The notes: generated from the sequence alone by a model not told the origin. Shown: positions 41,572 through 50,401, numbered from the stretch's first letter. The stretch: 64,000 nucleotides of DNA from Thiohalocapsa sp963704155 (GCA_963704155.1 CAVPHF010000028.1:124001-188000), one strand, 5' to 3'. Program-made: numbers and translations.

Positions 41572-41838
41572 ATGCCAACAATATGCATGTTCTACGGCAT
41601 CATCATCCGGATGTACTACGCTCCGAGCGAGCATCCGCCGCCGCATTTCCATGCCTACTACGCAGAACACAAGGCGCGCATCTCGATCGAAACCTGCGAA
41701 TTGATGGACGGCGACTTACCCAAGAAGCAGTTGAAGCTTGCCTTAGCCTGGGCCGCATTGCACCAAGACGACCTGTTGGCGGATTGGCAACTTGTCATGA
41801 ACGGCGAAGAACCTTTTCGGATTCAACCACTCCAGTGA
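41572..41838 (+). CDS. DUF4160 family protein
   Basis: 88 residues with the DUF4160 signature: a metal-ligand-like PPHFHAYYAEH segment (about 24-34) and ELMDGDLPKKQLKLALAWAALHQDDLLADW. DUF4160 genes often sit with a DUF2442 gene and have been suggested as toxin-antitoxin-like pairs; function is not established. It overlaps the following DUF2442 gene by GTGA if the GTG start is used. Confidence 0.85.
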   Translation: MPTICMFYGIIIRMYYAPSEHPPPHFHAYYAEHKARISIETCELMDGDLPKKQLKLALAWAALHQDDLLADWQLVMNGEEPFRIQPLQ

Positions 41839-42086
41839 GCAACCGACCCATGCATCCCGCCGTCACGAGAGTCGAACCACGTGAACACTACACCCTGTAC
41901 CTGGAGTTTGATGACGGCAGCAAGGGGATGCTTGATGTTGCCCCATATCTCAACTTTGGCGTTTTTAAGAGACTACGGGAGCCCGCGGCCTTCTCTCGCG
42001 TCAGCGTTTCTTTCGACACGATCGAATGGGCGGCAGGGGTCGACCTCGACCCCGAGTTTGTTTATCGGCACACACGGAAGCTTTAA
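41835..42086 (+). CDS. DUF2442 family protein
   Basis: 83 residues from a GTG overlapping the DUF4160 stop, or 78 from the ATG at 41850. The core (VEPREHYTLYLEFDDGSKGMLDV.. and VSFDTIEWAAGVDLDPEF) matches DUF2442. Paired with DUF4160 as a two-gene unit. Confidence 0.85.
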   Translation: MSNRPMHPAVTRVEPREHYTLYLEFDDGSKGMLDVAPYLNFGVFKRLREPAAFSRVSVSFDTIEWAAGVDLDPEFVYRHTRKL

Positions 42087-42097
42087 CCCTAGGTCAT

Positions 42098-42149
42098 GGG
42101 TCAGGGGTCAGGTCTTCCCTTTCAGGGTCAGGGGTCAGGTCTTCCCTTT
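42098..42149. repeat. Two 25-bp direct repeats
   Basis: A 25-bp unit beginning GGGTCAGGGGTCAGGTCTTC occurs at 42098-42122 and 42125-42149. Sequences of this style often accompany REP-type elements and transposase remnants. The rest of 42087-42310 holds no gene. Confidence 0.8.
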
Positions 42150-42310
42150 TGCCTTCCCATTGAGCCAGAGAACGCATATACCCAACGCAAATAGAAAAAC
42201 GCACAAAAGCCAGACCGCCAATCTCACTGAGAGCCACTTGCCGCAGGTCAAGGTGTCAGGCGGAAATATCATCCTGCGTTAGCCGCAACGAGTCGAAGAG
42301 AATCCGCGTC

Positions 42311-42691
42311 ATGCATCTCCATCCCCGTCAACTCAGCGACAGCGATCTGGTTCGGGCGATCAAGGACCTCCTTCCCTTTCCTGTCTACCTGACAAAGCGG
42401 GCCGGCGAGTTGCGCAGTCGAGACGGTAAGCGCTTAGCGAAAACGGGCCAAAAGGTGTTAGCGACAGAGGTGCTTGATGGAGCGTCGGTTTCGGGAATTA
42501 CGCTCGTCATTCCTTTGGACCAAGGCAAGGAAGTGCTTGCGATCTCGCTGACGGCGGTTCGTCCCGAGCCTCGGCACCCGCTGTACAAGGAGATCAAAGC
42601 CTATCAGTTGAATCGGATTGCATCACTCGCCGCTGAGCGGCTACGGAACGCACCATCCGCTGATGACTTCCCAGCAACCTCCCAGTTTTGA
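42311..42691 (+). CDS. Small protein of unknown function
   Basis: 126 residues, soluble and basic, with no signal peptide. It contains a beta-rich middle (DGASVSGITLVIPLDQGKEVLAISL) and a helical C-terminus. No family is recognised. It lies in the nrdA-nrdB accessory island, followed 27 bp later by a truncated DUF6398-like copy. Confidence 0.5.
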   Translation: MHLHPRQLSDSDLVRAIKDLLPFPVYLTKRAGELRSRDGKRLAKTGQKVLATEVLDGASVSGITLVIPLDQGKEVLAISLTAVRPEPRHPLYKEIKAYQLNRIASLAAERLRNAPSADDFPATSQF

Positions 42692-42718
42692 TTTTTCGTT
42701 TGCGCGTCCAAACCAGCA

Positions 42719-42856
42719 ATGAGCACAGACAAGACGAGAGTTCCCGAGGCCATGGCCGAGCGCTACGCGGCCATCACAGCGTTGACCGACGGAAATAGAG
42801 GTCAGATCCCTATTCTCACGCGGCGGCCCCTATTCGCAATGAAAATCACCGCCTGA
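42719..42856 (+). pseudogene. Truncated DUF6398-like gene, copy 1
   Basis: The first 24 codons (MSTDKTRVPEAMAERYAAITALTD) read as the start of a DUF6398-like protein and align with the second copy at 44739. The reading then enters unrelated sequence (GGAAATAGAGGTCAGATCCC..), which resembles a repeat element, and stops after 45 codons. Interpreted as a gene fragment cut by an insertion. Confidence 0.6.
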
Positions 42857-42875
42857 CCCGGACTTCGCTAGACGC

Positions 42876-43400
42876 ATGCAAATCACTATTCAAATGCAAG
42901 CTTTTCCCACAAGAACGTCCAGCTTGCTGCTGGGACTGATGATCCTCATCAATGCTCCCCTCGTGCGGGCCGAGAAACCAGATGATCAGGCCGCGCTTGA
43001 GGGCGTTACGACCGGCAAGGTCGTCTGGGACATCAACATGGGCGACCCGAAGAAACTCAGCTTATACCTTCAGGTTATCCGGGAAACCTACGACGATCTC
43101 GTTCGCCAGGATGTCGAGCCGGACATGGTCTTTGCTTTTCGTGGGCGGTCGGTGCTCTTGATATCGGAGGATCGCGAAGCGATCCCTCTTGAACAGCACG
43201 ATGACCTCGATGCGGTAGCCGGGTTGCTGGCCGATCTCAACAAGCGCGCTGGTGTTCGGATGGAGGCCTGCTCGGTGGCATGCCGATTGTTTGGAGTATC
43301 GGCCGAGAATCTGTTACCAGACATCGAGGCCGTCGGAAACACCTTTGTTTCGCTGATCGGATATCAAACCAAGGGGTACGCGATCATTCCGATCTACTGA
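42876..43400 (+). CDS. Exported DsrE/DsrF-like protein
   Basis: 174 residues with an N-terminal signal peptide (about 1-33, LLLGLMILINAPLVRA). The mature domain reads as the DsrE/F fold: VVWDINMGDPKKLSLYLQVI at the first strand/helix, and a Cys-containing segment GVRMEACSVACRLFGV (about 127-142) near the usual active-cysteine position. DsrE-like proteins relay sulfane sulfur; the exported form would act in the periplasm, where purple sulfur bacteria oxidise sulfide and store sulfur. The substrate is inferred only from the family. Confidence 0.75.
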   Translation: MQITIQMQAFPTRTSSLLLGLMILINAPLVRAEKPDDQAALEGVTTGKVVWDINMGDPKKLSLYLQVIRETYDDLVRQDVEPDMVFAFRGRSVLLISEDREAIPLEQHDDLDAVAGLLADLNKRAGVRMEACSVACRLFGVSAENLLPDIEAVGNTFVSLIGYQTKGYAIIPIY

Positions 43401-43402
43401 CA

Positions 43403-43888
43403 ATGGACGTCGACACGCGACTAATAGCAAAGGTCTGCGGCCACGATGAAATCGAGAATACTTCAGTCATGATTCAGATCCCCCGCTATCTTGAAATCTA
43501 TATCGCGACGCTCAATTCCGAACTGGATCGGTTTTGGTCGCGCTTCAATGTCTTTTCGGCGATTCAGATTCTCGCGGTCGTCGCGATGATGTTGGCGTTC
43601 GATAAGTTGCAGATCCACCCGCATACGGCACGGGCGGCGAACATGCTGTTGTTTCTCTGGTCAGTCGCCGGGGCCTTGATCATTTGGCGGTCCATAGAGA
43701 TTCATCAGCGGTTGGTCACTGCCATCGTCGCTGCAGAGGTGAGCCTGCCGGACGATGTCGGGCTTTTTCGCGTCGCGCTTCAGGCCACGGTCCCGGCGCA
43801 GCTCTTTATCGTGCATGTGTGCTTTTCCTTTTCTCTCGCTTGTTCGGTGTTTTGGGGCGGCATGATCTTCTTGGGCCCCTATGATTGA
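43403..43888 (+). CDS. Small membrane protein of unknown function
   Basis: 161 residues from the ATG at 43403, two bases after the DsrE-like stop; an ATG at 43469 is an alternative. There are about four hydrophobic segments in two hairpins (about 51-68, 77-95, 128-145 and 146-158). The tight spacing suggests cotranscription with the DsrE-like gene. No family recognised. Confidence 0.6.
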   Translation: MDVDTRLIAKVCGHDEIENTSVMIQIPRYLEIYIATLNSELDRFWSRFNVFSAIQILAVVAMMLAFDKLQIHPHTARAANMLLFLWSVAGALIIWRSIEIHQRLVTAIVAAEVSLPDDVGLFRVALQATVPAQLFIVHVCFSFSLACSVFWGGMIFLGPYD

Positions 43889-44060
43889 ACCTGTGTTGGC
43901 TGGCACGCCGTCCGGCGAAAGCCAGCCCCCACTGAAACAATGCTTAAGCCAGCGGCACCGCCCGGCAGATGAAACAAAGGCCATCGCCAGACGGGCAGAA
44001 CGCTCCGCGAATGCGGAGTCGGATAAGCCGAAATGTCCAGCACAACGAGGCAACGAACAC

Positions 44061-44615
44061 ATGGCAAAGTGCCCAATCTGCAATTCAAGGAAAGGCAAAC
44101 GGCCCTGTTTGATCATGGATGCACCGATCTGCAGTCAGTGTTGCGGGACGACGAGAACGGCGGACACCTGCTCGGGCTGCGGCTTCTACCAGCCGCCGAA
44201 GCGGAACTACAACGAGGTTCCGGCCTATACCCCCGCTGAGATGGACGGCAACCCGCAGCTCGAGAGCATCGGAAATTCGATCGAGGGTGCATTGGTGGCT
44301 TACGACGTCGATATTGGCCAATCGCTGACCGACAAGGACGCGATCACGATCGTGGAGCGACTGATTGATCGATACCATTTTCAGGTCCAAGACATGAGCC
44401 AGGACAGCCAATTGATTCAGGACGGCGTCGAGCGAGTCGACCTGGCGATGAACGATGACCTGGGCGGAGTCAACCAAGAGACGCTGGTGAAGGTGTTGGG
44501 GGTGATCCGCTTCGTCGCACGGCGCAGGACGCGGCTGGGCCGTGAATACATGCAGGTAATCCACCAATTCGTCGGACATCGCGTGGCGCCGGGAATCCGC
44601 GCCTTGAGTCTCTAG
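44061..44615 (+). CDS. Zinc-ribbon protein of unknown function
   Basis: 184 residues. The N-terminal 46 residues carry nine cysteines in CxxC-type spacing (KCPICNSRK.., ICSQCCGTT.., CSGCGFY), a double zinc ribbon. The rest is mainly helical and acidic with a basic tail. The ATG at 44061 follows GAGGCAACG; an upstream in-frame ATG at 43881 adds a non-family leader. No function is known to me. It might bind nucleic acid or protein. Confidence 0.7.
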   Translation: MAKCPICNSRKGKRPCLIMDAPICSQCCGTTRTADTCSGCGFYQPPKRNYNEVPAYTPAEMDGNPQLESIGNSIEGALVAYDVDIGQSLTDKDAITIVERLIDRYHFQVQDMSQDSQLIQDGVERVDLAMNDDLGGVNQETLVKVLGVIRFVARRRTRLGREYMQVIHQFVGHRVAPGIRALSL

Positions 44616-44738
44616 CATGCACTCCCGGGCGTTACCGACGACGAGGTCTGCTGGTGGATTTCGCTGCGCGCGTCCAGCCGGCGATGCTCAGGTCGTTTGC
44701 GCGGCGGCATCGAGCGCCTTACGACGGGGAGACCAGCC

Positions 44739-44882
44739 ATGAACACCGACACGAACAAAGCCCCGACGGCGATGGCCGAGCGGTTTGCGGCCATCACCGA
44801 GCTGACCGCTGCCTTCTGCCGAGAGCGTCTAAACGACGAGTATGCGCAGATGAGCTATGCGAGGGCGGCCCTGTGCCGATGA
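44739..44882 (+). pseudogene. Truncated DUF6398-like gene, copy 2
   Basis: 47 codons, MNTDTNKAPTAMAERFAAIT.. to ALCR, covering only the N-terminus of the DUF6398 domain; full-length members are far longer. It aligns with copy 1 at 42719 for about 24 residues. Its stop overlaps the next start (ATGA), so it may still be translated as a small coupled leader protein. Confidence 0.6.
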
Positions 44883-45448
44883 ACTACAACGCTGTCTTGG
44901 AGGCCCTGAACCAGGCCAGCCTGTTCGAGCTGCATCGGCTGAACGCCGCGATCCGCAACCAGCTCGATGATCCGGCCCGTATTCAGGCGGCAAAGCAGGC
45001 CTTGCGCGTCGGACAGATACTGAGCTGGTTCGATGCCCAGGAGAACCGTCTGGTCGATGCGCGGCTGCTCAAGATGAACCGAACCCGCGCGCTGGTCGAG
45101 AACCTGAGCGACGGTAAGCGCTGGACCATCCCATTCTATCTGATCAACCTGGAAGGACAGGACGTCGAGATCGCCGCGCAGAAGCGACGCACCCTCGATC
45201 GCAACAGTCTGAAGGTTGGAGACCGGGTCGCATTTAAGGACCGCCGGGGTCAAGAGCTGTTCGGACAGGTGCTGAAGCTGAATCCGAAGACCGCGGCCGT
45301 GCAGGTCGGCCGAGCCCGATGGCGGGTGGCCTACAGTCTGCTGGCGCCGGTGATCGACGGCGCTCTCGGCAGCGACAACGACCTGTTGCCCGGACACTGG
45401 GAGAGGGTCGACGACGACCCGCCACAACTGCCGGCAACAGCACCATGA
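44879..45448 (+). CDS. Conserved protein found beside DUF6398 genes
   Basis: 189 residues. An N-terminal helical part (ALNQASLFELHRLNAAIRNQLDD) is followed by three beta-rich SH3/Tudor-like segments with repeats of KVGDRVAFKDRRGQELFGQVLKLNPKTAAVQVG, suggesting a nucleic-acid or ribosome-binding fold. I recall similar genes next to DUF6398 genes in other proteobacteria; function is unknown. It overlaps the truncated copy by four bases. Confidence 0.6.
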   Translation: MNYNAVLEALNQASLFELHRLNAAIRNQLDDPARIQAAKQALRVGQILSWFDAQENRLVDARLLKMNRTRALVENLSDGKRWTIPFYLINLEGQDVEIAAQKRRTLDRNSLKVGDRVAFKDRRGQELFGQVLKLNPKTAAVQVGRARWRVAYSLLAPVIDGALGSDNDLLPGHWERVDDDPPQLPATAP

Positions 45449-45505
45449 CCGCTGTGCTCAGCGGTCAGGCCCGAGAGGAGGCATCCGCCCGACAGGAGGC
45501 ATCCA

Positions 45506-46237
45506 ATGGACGCAGTCGCTGCAATACCCTGGGGAGACCTGCCGGATTACGGGCGCGTGGCCTTGGTGTTGGCGGCGGTCATCGCCGTCGCATTCGTGGG
45601 CACACTGCTGTTCCGGCGTCGGGCTCGCAAGGCACCGGTCAGGCGCAGGCGCTTCAGCCTCGGCGGCAGAGCGCTCAGAACCCTCAGCCGCGGCCCGGAT
45701 CAAGCCCGGACCGGGCAATCACCCGTGGAGACGGCGATGGCCGATAGCACCGGTGGGCACGAGGAACTGCCGCTGCGCGAGCCGGACCCGGTACTGCGGG
45801 CGCTGCACTGGGTCATGCGCATCGCCACCTACGTGCTCGCGGTGGCGATGGTCATCGTCATCGTCGAGGGTGTCGTCAGCGTCATCTATACCCTCTACCA
45901 GAACATGATACGGCCGCCCTACCTGATGGTGCCGAACATCGTGGCAACATTCGGCGCCTTCCTGGCGGTGCTGATCGCCTACGAGATCTTCGCCAACATC
46001 ACGCTCTATATCCGCTCCGACGTATTCCCGGTCAAGCTGGTGGTGGCGACCGCGCTGATGGCCATCGCGCGAAAGGTCATCATCATGGACATGGACGAAT
46101 ACAGCGCGCTGGATCTGATCGGTATCGGCGCCATCGTGATCGGCCTGGGCGTGACCTACTGGCTGGTGGCGCTTGCCGAGAGTTGCAGCGGCCCAGCGCG
46201 CGGCGGCTCGCTCTCCAGCATGGCACGCAAACAATGA
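45506..46237 (+). CDS. PsiE-family membrane protein
   Basis: 243 residues. One N-terminal hydrophobic segment (about 18-36), a basic linker, then the phosphate-starvation-inducible PsiE domain with about four membrane helices (about 105-230; EGVVSVIYTLYQ, LIAYEIFANITLY). The AGGAGG ribosome site directly upstream supports the ATG at 45506; the ATG at 45737 would leave only the PsiE domain. Role in phosphate starvation is by family only. Confidence 0.75.
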   Translation: MDAVAAIPWGDLPDYGRVALVLAAVIAVAFVGTLLFRRRARKAPVRRRRFSLGGRALRTLSRGPDQARTGQSPVETAMADSTGGHEELPLREPDPVLRALHWVMRIATYVLAVAMVIVIVEGVVSVIYTLYQNMIRPPYLMVPNIVATFGAFLAVLIAYEIFANITLYIRSDVFPVKLVVATALMAIARKVIIMDMDEYSALDLIGIGAIVIGLGVTYWLVALAESCSGPARGGSLSSMARKQ

Positions 46238-46524
46238 TCAAGCGCTGCCGTATCTGGCTGTTCGGTGCCGCGGTCATCACCATGGGCGCACTGACCAGCG
46301 GCTTCATGGCTGCGCAGGCCACCGCCAAGGGCGCGGCCGACTCCTTCCTGTCGGCGCTGTTCACGCCGCCGCAGCAGCAAGTTGCGCCGCCGGCATGGCT
46401 ATCTAACTCGCGCGATGGATCAGGAATCGACAGCGCTGTCTTCGCCGCCCGCTCGGCCGCTCCCTTCAGCGACGGTGAGCGCGGCCAAACCGCGATGCCA
46501 TCCGAGACACAGCCGCGCCGGTGA
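46234..46524 (+). CDS. Small exported or membrane protein
   Basis: 96 residues starting in the PsiE stop (ATGA). A hydrophobic segment with basic start (MIKRCRIWLFGAAVITMGALTSGFMA) is a signal peptide or anchor, followed by a Pro/Gln-rich region and a polar tail. No family. Its coupling to the PsiE gene and its position 50 bp before nrdB suggest a shared transcript. Confidence 0.5.
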   Translation: MIKRCRIWLFGAAVITMGALTSGFMAAQATAKGAADSFLSALFTPPQQQVAPPAWLSNSRDGSGIDSAVFAARSAAPFSDGERGQTAMPSETQPRR

Positions 46525-46574
46525 CCTCGGCACCGGCAGCATCGACAACCCGTTACACCATAGGAGACAACAGC

Positions 46575-48029
46575 ATGCTGAATTGGGACGACCCGCTCGC
46601 AACCGCCAAGCAATCGCCGCATGAGAGCGCGCGGCGCCTGCAGCCCGCCGGCATCGACGCGGCGCAGGGGCACGACCAGGACTTCGATCTGCCCGGTGCC
46701 ACCCAGCTGCGTGCGCACGACACGGCCGCGCATGTGCGCCCCGGCCAAGGCGTGGTCGCCAACGCGGTATTGATGTCCACCGCCGGCAGCGCGCCGGTGG
46801 TCGACCCGAACCCGATGCCGAGGCAGACCCCATTGCTGGACGACGAAATGCCTGGCATGCGGGGTACCGCGTCGCATCCGTCGTCCCACGCGCTCGCATC
46901 AGGGCAGGCCGCCCGGGAACAGACCGGGGCAGCTGCCCGACCCGCCGATCCCGGTTACGACCAGCGCGCCGAGGGCGGCAACACCGGCCTGGAGACGCTC
47001 GAGATCGGTGCCGGGCGCGTGCGCGTCGACGACAAGAAGATCATCAACTGCCACGCCGACCTCAACCAGCTGGTGCCCTTCAAGTACGATTGGGCCTGGC
47101 AGAAATACCTCGACGCCTGCGCCAACCACTGGATGCCGCAGGAGATCAACATGAACGCGGACATCGCGCTCTGGAAGGACCCGAACGGCCTCAGCGACGA
47201 CGAGCGCACCATCATCAAGCGCAACCTGGGCTTCTTCTCGACCGCCGATTCGCTAGTCGCCAACAATCTGGTGCTGGCTGTCTACCGCCACATCACCAAC
47301 CCCGAGTGCCGCCAGTACCTGCTGCGCCAGGCCTTCGAGGAGGCGCTGCATACGCACGCCTACCAGTACGTGGTCGAGAGCCTCGGCCTGGACGAGGGCG
47401 AGATCTTCAACATGTACCGCGAGGTACCGACGGTGGCGCGCAAGGCCGAATGGGCGCTGCCCTATACCCAATATTTGGCCGACCCGCACTTCCATACCGG
47501 CACGCGCGAGAACGACCAGAAGCTGCTGCGCGAGCTGGTCGCCTTCTACATCATCTTCGAGGGCATCTTCTTCTACGTCGGCTTCGTGCAGGTGCTGAGC
47601 ATGGGCCGGCGCAACAAGATGACGGGCACCGCCGAGCAGTTCCAGTACATCCTGCGCGACGAGTCCATGCATATGAACTTCGGCATCGACGTGATCAACC
47701 AGATCAAGATCGAGAACCCGCACCTGTGGACCGAGACCTTCAAGCAGGAACTGGTTCAGATGATCCGCGATGCGGTCGATCTGGAGGCCCGATACGCACA
47801 CGAGACCATGCCGCGCGGCGTGCTCGGCCTGAACGCGCCCATGTTCGAGGAATACCTGCACTTCATCGCCAACCGCCGCTGCGCGCAGATCGGCCTGCCG
47901 GAGCAGTACCCCGGCGCCAGCAACCCCTTCCCCTGGATGTCCGAGGTGCTGGACCTGCAGAAGGAGAAGAACTTCTTCGAGACCCGCGTCACCGAGTACC
48001 AGACCGGCGGCAGCCTAAGCTGGGATTGA
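46575..48029 (+). CDS. nrdB: Ribonucleotide reductase beta subunit (class Ia-type)
   Basis: 484-residue radical-generating subunit. The ferritin-like core (about 130-484) carries the carboxylate/His iron ligands in FFSTADSL, EEALHTHAY and ILRDESMHMNFG. The C-terminus (TGGSLSWD) resembles the tail that docks to NrdA. The ATG at 46575 has a TAGGAGA site. Residues about 20-125 form a long Gly/Ala/Pro-rich, probably disordered extension not usual in this family. It is separated from nrdA by the accessory island. Confidence 0.93.
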   Translation: MLNWDDPLATAKQSPHESARRLQPAGIDAAQGHDQDFDLPGATQLRAHDTAAHVRPGQGVVANAVLMSTAGSAPVVDPNPMPRQTPLLDDEMPGMRGTASHPSSHALASGQAAREQTGAAARPADPGYDQRAEGGNTGLETLEIGAGRVRVDDKKIINCHADLNQLVPFKYDWAWQKYLDACANHWMPQEINMNADIALWKDPNGLSDDERTIIKRNLGFFSTADSLVANNLVLAVYRHITNPECRQYLLRQAFEEALHTHAYQYVVESLGLDEGEIFNMYREVPTVARKAEWALPYTQYLADPHFHTGTRENDQKLLRELVAFYIIFEGIFFYVGFVQVLSMGRRNKMTGTAEQFQYILRDESMHMNFGIDVINQIKIENPHLWTETFKQELVQMIRDAVDLEARYAHETMPRGVLGLNAPMFEEYLHFIANRRCAQIGLPEQYPGASNPFPWMSEVLDLQKEKNFFETRVTEYQTGGSLSWD

Positions 48030-48168
48030 CCCGGCGGCGCGGCGAGCGGGAGCGCCGCCCTAGGCGCGACGACCACCGCACTCCCGGCCCCGGGGCCGGC
48101 GCGCGGCGAGGGCGCCGCTTTCCACACTCGCTCTCCCATGCTGGCTCCCACGGCTCCGCCAGTCGAGT

Positions 48169-49809
48169 TCAGCGGTGCTTGAAGTAGTACTCGAGCAGCG
48201 CACTGGTGGATGCATCGTGCTCGGCGCTCAGCTTGCGCGCGCTGAGCTCGCCAAGGATCACACCGGCGAGCTGCTTGCCGAGCTCGACGCCCCATTGGTC
48301 GAATGAGTTGACGCCCCAGACGATGCCCTGGGTGAAGATCTTGTGCTCGTAGAGGGCGATCAGCGCGCCTAAGGTGCGCGGCGTGACCTGATCCATCAGG
48401 ATGGTGTTGGTCGGGCGGTTGCCGTCGAATTGGCGGTGCGGCGCCAGACGCTCGGCCTCGGCCGGCGACAGGCCGGCGGCCAGCATCTCGGCGCGCGCCT
48501 CGTCGAGCGTGCGTCCGCGCATCAGCGCTTCGGTCTGCGCGAAGCAGTTCGCCAACAACTTGGCGTGGTGGTCGCCGAGCGGATTGTGGCTACGGATGGG
48601 CGCGATGAAGTCGCACGGGATCAGCTCGGTGCCCTGGTGAATCAGCTGGTAGAAGGCGTGCTGGCCGTCGGTGCCGGGCTGCCCCCAGACCACCGGGCCG
48701 GTGGCATAGTCCACGCGCTGGCCGTCGCGGGTGACGTGCTTGCCATTGCTCTCCATGTCGCCCTGCTGCAGATAGGCCGAGAAGTATTCCAGGTACTGGT
48801 CGTAGGGCAGGATGGCCTGGCTCCTGGCGCCGGCGAAGTCGACGTACCAGACACCGAGCAGGGCCAGGATGACGGGCAGATTCTGCTCCAGCGGCGCGCT
48901 GCGGAAGTGCTCGTCCATCTCGTGCGCGCCGGCCAGCAGCTCGACGAAGTTGTCGTAGCCGATGGCGAGCGCGATCGGCAGGCCGATCGCCGACCAGAGC
49001 GAATAGCGCCCGCCAACCCAGTCCCAGAAGCCGAACATGTTGTCGGTGTCGATGCCGAACGCGGACACCTTCTCTGCGTTGGTCGAGACGGCGACGAAGT
49101 GATTGCGCACCGCCGCCTCAGTGCCCAGCGCCGCGGCCAGCCATTGCCGCGCGCTGTGCGCGTTGGTCATGGTCTCCTGCGTGGTGAAGGTCTTGGAGGC
49201 AACGATGAAGAGCGTCGTCTCCGGGTCCAGACCCTTCAGTGTCTCCATCAGGTGACTCGCGTCGACGTTGGAGACGAAGTGCGGTCGCGGCGTCTTCACC
49301 TGATAGGGCTGGAGCGCCGCGCAGACCATCTTCGGCCCAAGGTTGGAACCGCCGATGCCGATGTTGACGACATCGGTGATCGGCTTGCCGGTGAAGCCCT
49401 TCCAGTCGCCCGAACGCACCCGCTTGCTGAACGACTCGACGCGCTCGAGCACGGCATTGACCTCGGGCATGACATCGGCGCCGTCGACCAGGATCGGGCG
49501 ATTGGACCGGTTGCGCAGCGCCACGTGCAGCACGGCGCGCCCCTCGGTCCCGTTGATGGGCTCGCCGGCGAACATGCGCGCCCGCCAGCCATCCAGGTCG
49601 ACGGCACGCGCGAGCTCGAATAGCAGCGCCATGGTCTCCTCTGTGGCGATGTTCTTGGCGTAATCCAGGTGCAGTCCTGCGGCGTCGAGCGTCATAGCCG
49701 CGGCACGGTCTGGGTCGACGGCGAACAGGTCGCGCAGGTGCACCCTGGACATCTGCTGCCAATGCTGCGTGAGTGCTTGCCATTGGGGGGTGGTGGTGAC
49801 GAGTGCCAT
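48169..49809 (-). CDS. pgi: Glucose-6-phosphate isomerase
   Basis: Interconverts glucose 6-phosphate and fructose 6-phosphate. 546 residues from the ATG at 49809 (MALVTTTPQWQ), which matches family N-termini; a longer in-frame start is rejected. The signatures GGRYSLWSAIGLP and the C-terminal GVNSFDQWGVELGK are intact. It serves glycogen/gluconeogenic sugar flow and feeds mannose-phosphate synthesis with manC nearby. Convergent with nrdB. Confidence 0.97.
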   Translation of the reverse strand: MALVTTTPQWQALTQHWQQMSRVHLRDLFAVDPDRAAAMTLDAAGLHLDYAKNIATEETMALLFELARAVDLDGWRARMFAGEPINGTEGRAVLHVALRNRSNRPILVDGADVMPEVNAVLERVESFSKRVRSGDWKGFTGKPITDVVNIGIGGSNLGPKMVCAALQPYQVKTPRPHFVSNVDASHLMETLKGLDPETTLFIVASKTFTTQETMTNAHSARQWLAAALGTEAAVRNHFVAVSTNAEKVSAFGIDTDNMFGFWDWVGGRYSLWSAIGLPIALAIGYDNFVELLAGAHEMDEHFRSAPLEQNLPVILALLGVWYVDFAGARSQAILPYDQYLEYFSAYLQQGDMESNGKHVTRDGQRVDYATGPVVWGQPGTDGQHAFYQLIHQGTELIPCDFIAPIRSHNPLGDHHAKLLANCFAQTEALMRGRTLDEARAEMLAAGLSPAEAERLAPHRQFDGNRPTNTILMDQVTPRTLGALIALYEHKIFTQGIVWGVNSFDQWGVELGKQLAGVILGELSARKLSAEHDASTSALLEYYFKHR

Positions 49810-50035
49810 GGCGCGAAGACTCCTGATCTGATAGCAAAGGGACAGCGTGCGACGCAGGCGCCCAAAACGGCGAGCTAGATCGCCGCGCGCCCAGCCGCGA
49901 GCGTGGTCGAAGCGCAAGTCTACCCTGTCGGGCGTCAGCGCAAAGGCCGCGACCCAAATTGTGAAGCGCGTTACAACGAACCGGCCTCAGGGGATCTAGA
50001 TTATGAACACGCAGAGGTGACGTGAGTACAGCAAC

Positions 50036-50269
50036 ATGAGACAGCGAGTTGACGCGGCAGCACTGTTGCCATTGATCACCGACGGCATCAGCGACCGGGG
50101 AGCATTGACGAGTCTTCGAGTACCTGGCCGAAGGCCCAACACCAGCGAGACGCATCGTCGCGGTATCGACGACCGGCCGCCCGCCAAACGACTCGACAAA
50201 GAACGCCTGCTGGCGATCCTAGAAGCCATCAGCGGCACCGTCTCGGCCCGACTTCGGTCAACGCTGTAA
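50036..50269 (+). CDS. Doubtful small open frame
   Basis: 77 residues, basic, with a helical C-terminus (KRLDKERLLAILEAISGT) and no recognised family or good ribosome site. The surrounding 49810-50400 gap otherwise shows nothing I can support. It may be a chance frame. Confidence 0.2.
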   Translation: MRQRVDAAALLPLITDGISDRGALTSLRVPGRRPNTSETHRRGIDDRPPAKRLDKERLLAILEAISGTVSARLRSTL

Positions 50270-50401
50270 CCCGAGTCCCGGCAGATGATGAGTCAACACG
50301 GTTGATCTGCGCACCCTGCGCGCCCCCGAAACCCCAAGCACTAGCGAGCGAGACAAGCCGGATCTGAGCAGATATCACCGGACAATGCTCATCGACCGCA
50401 C

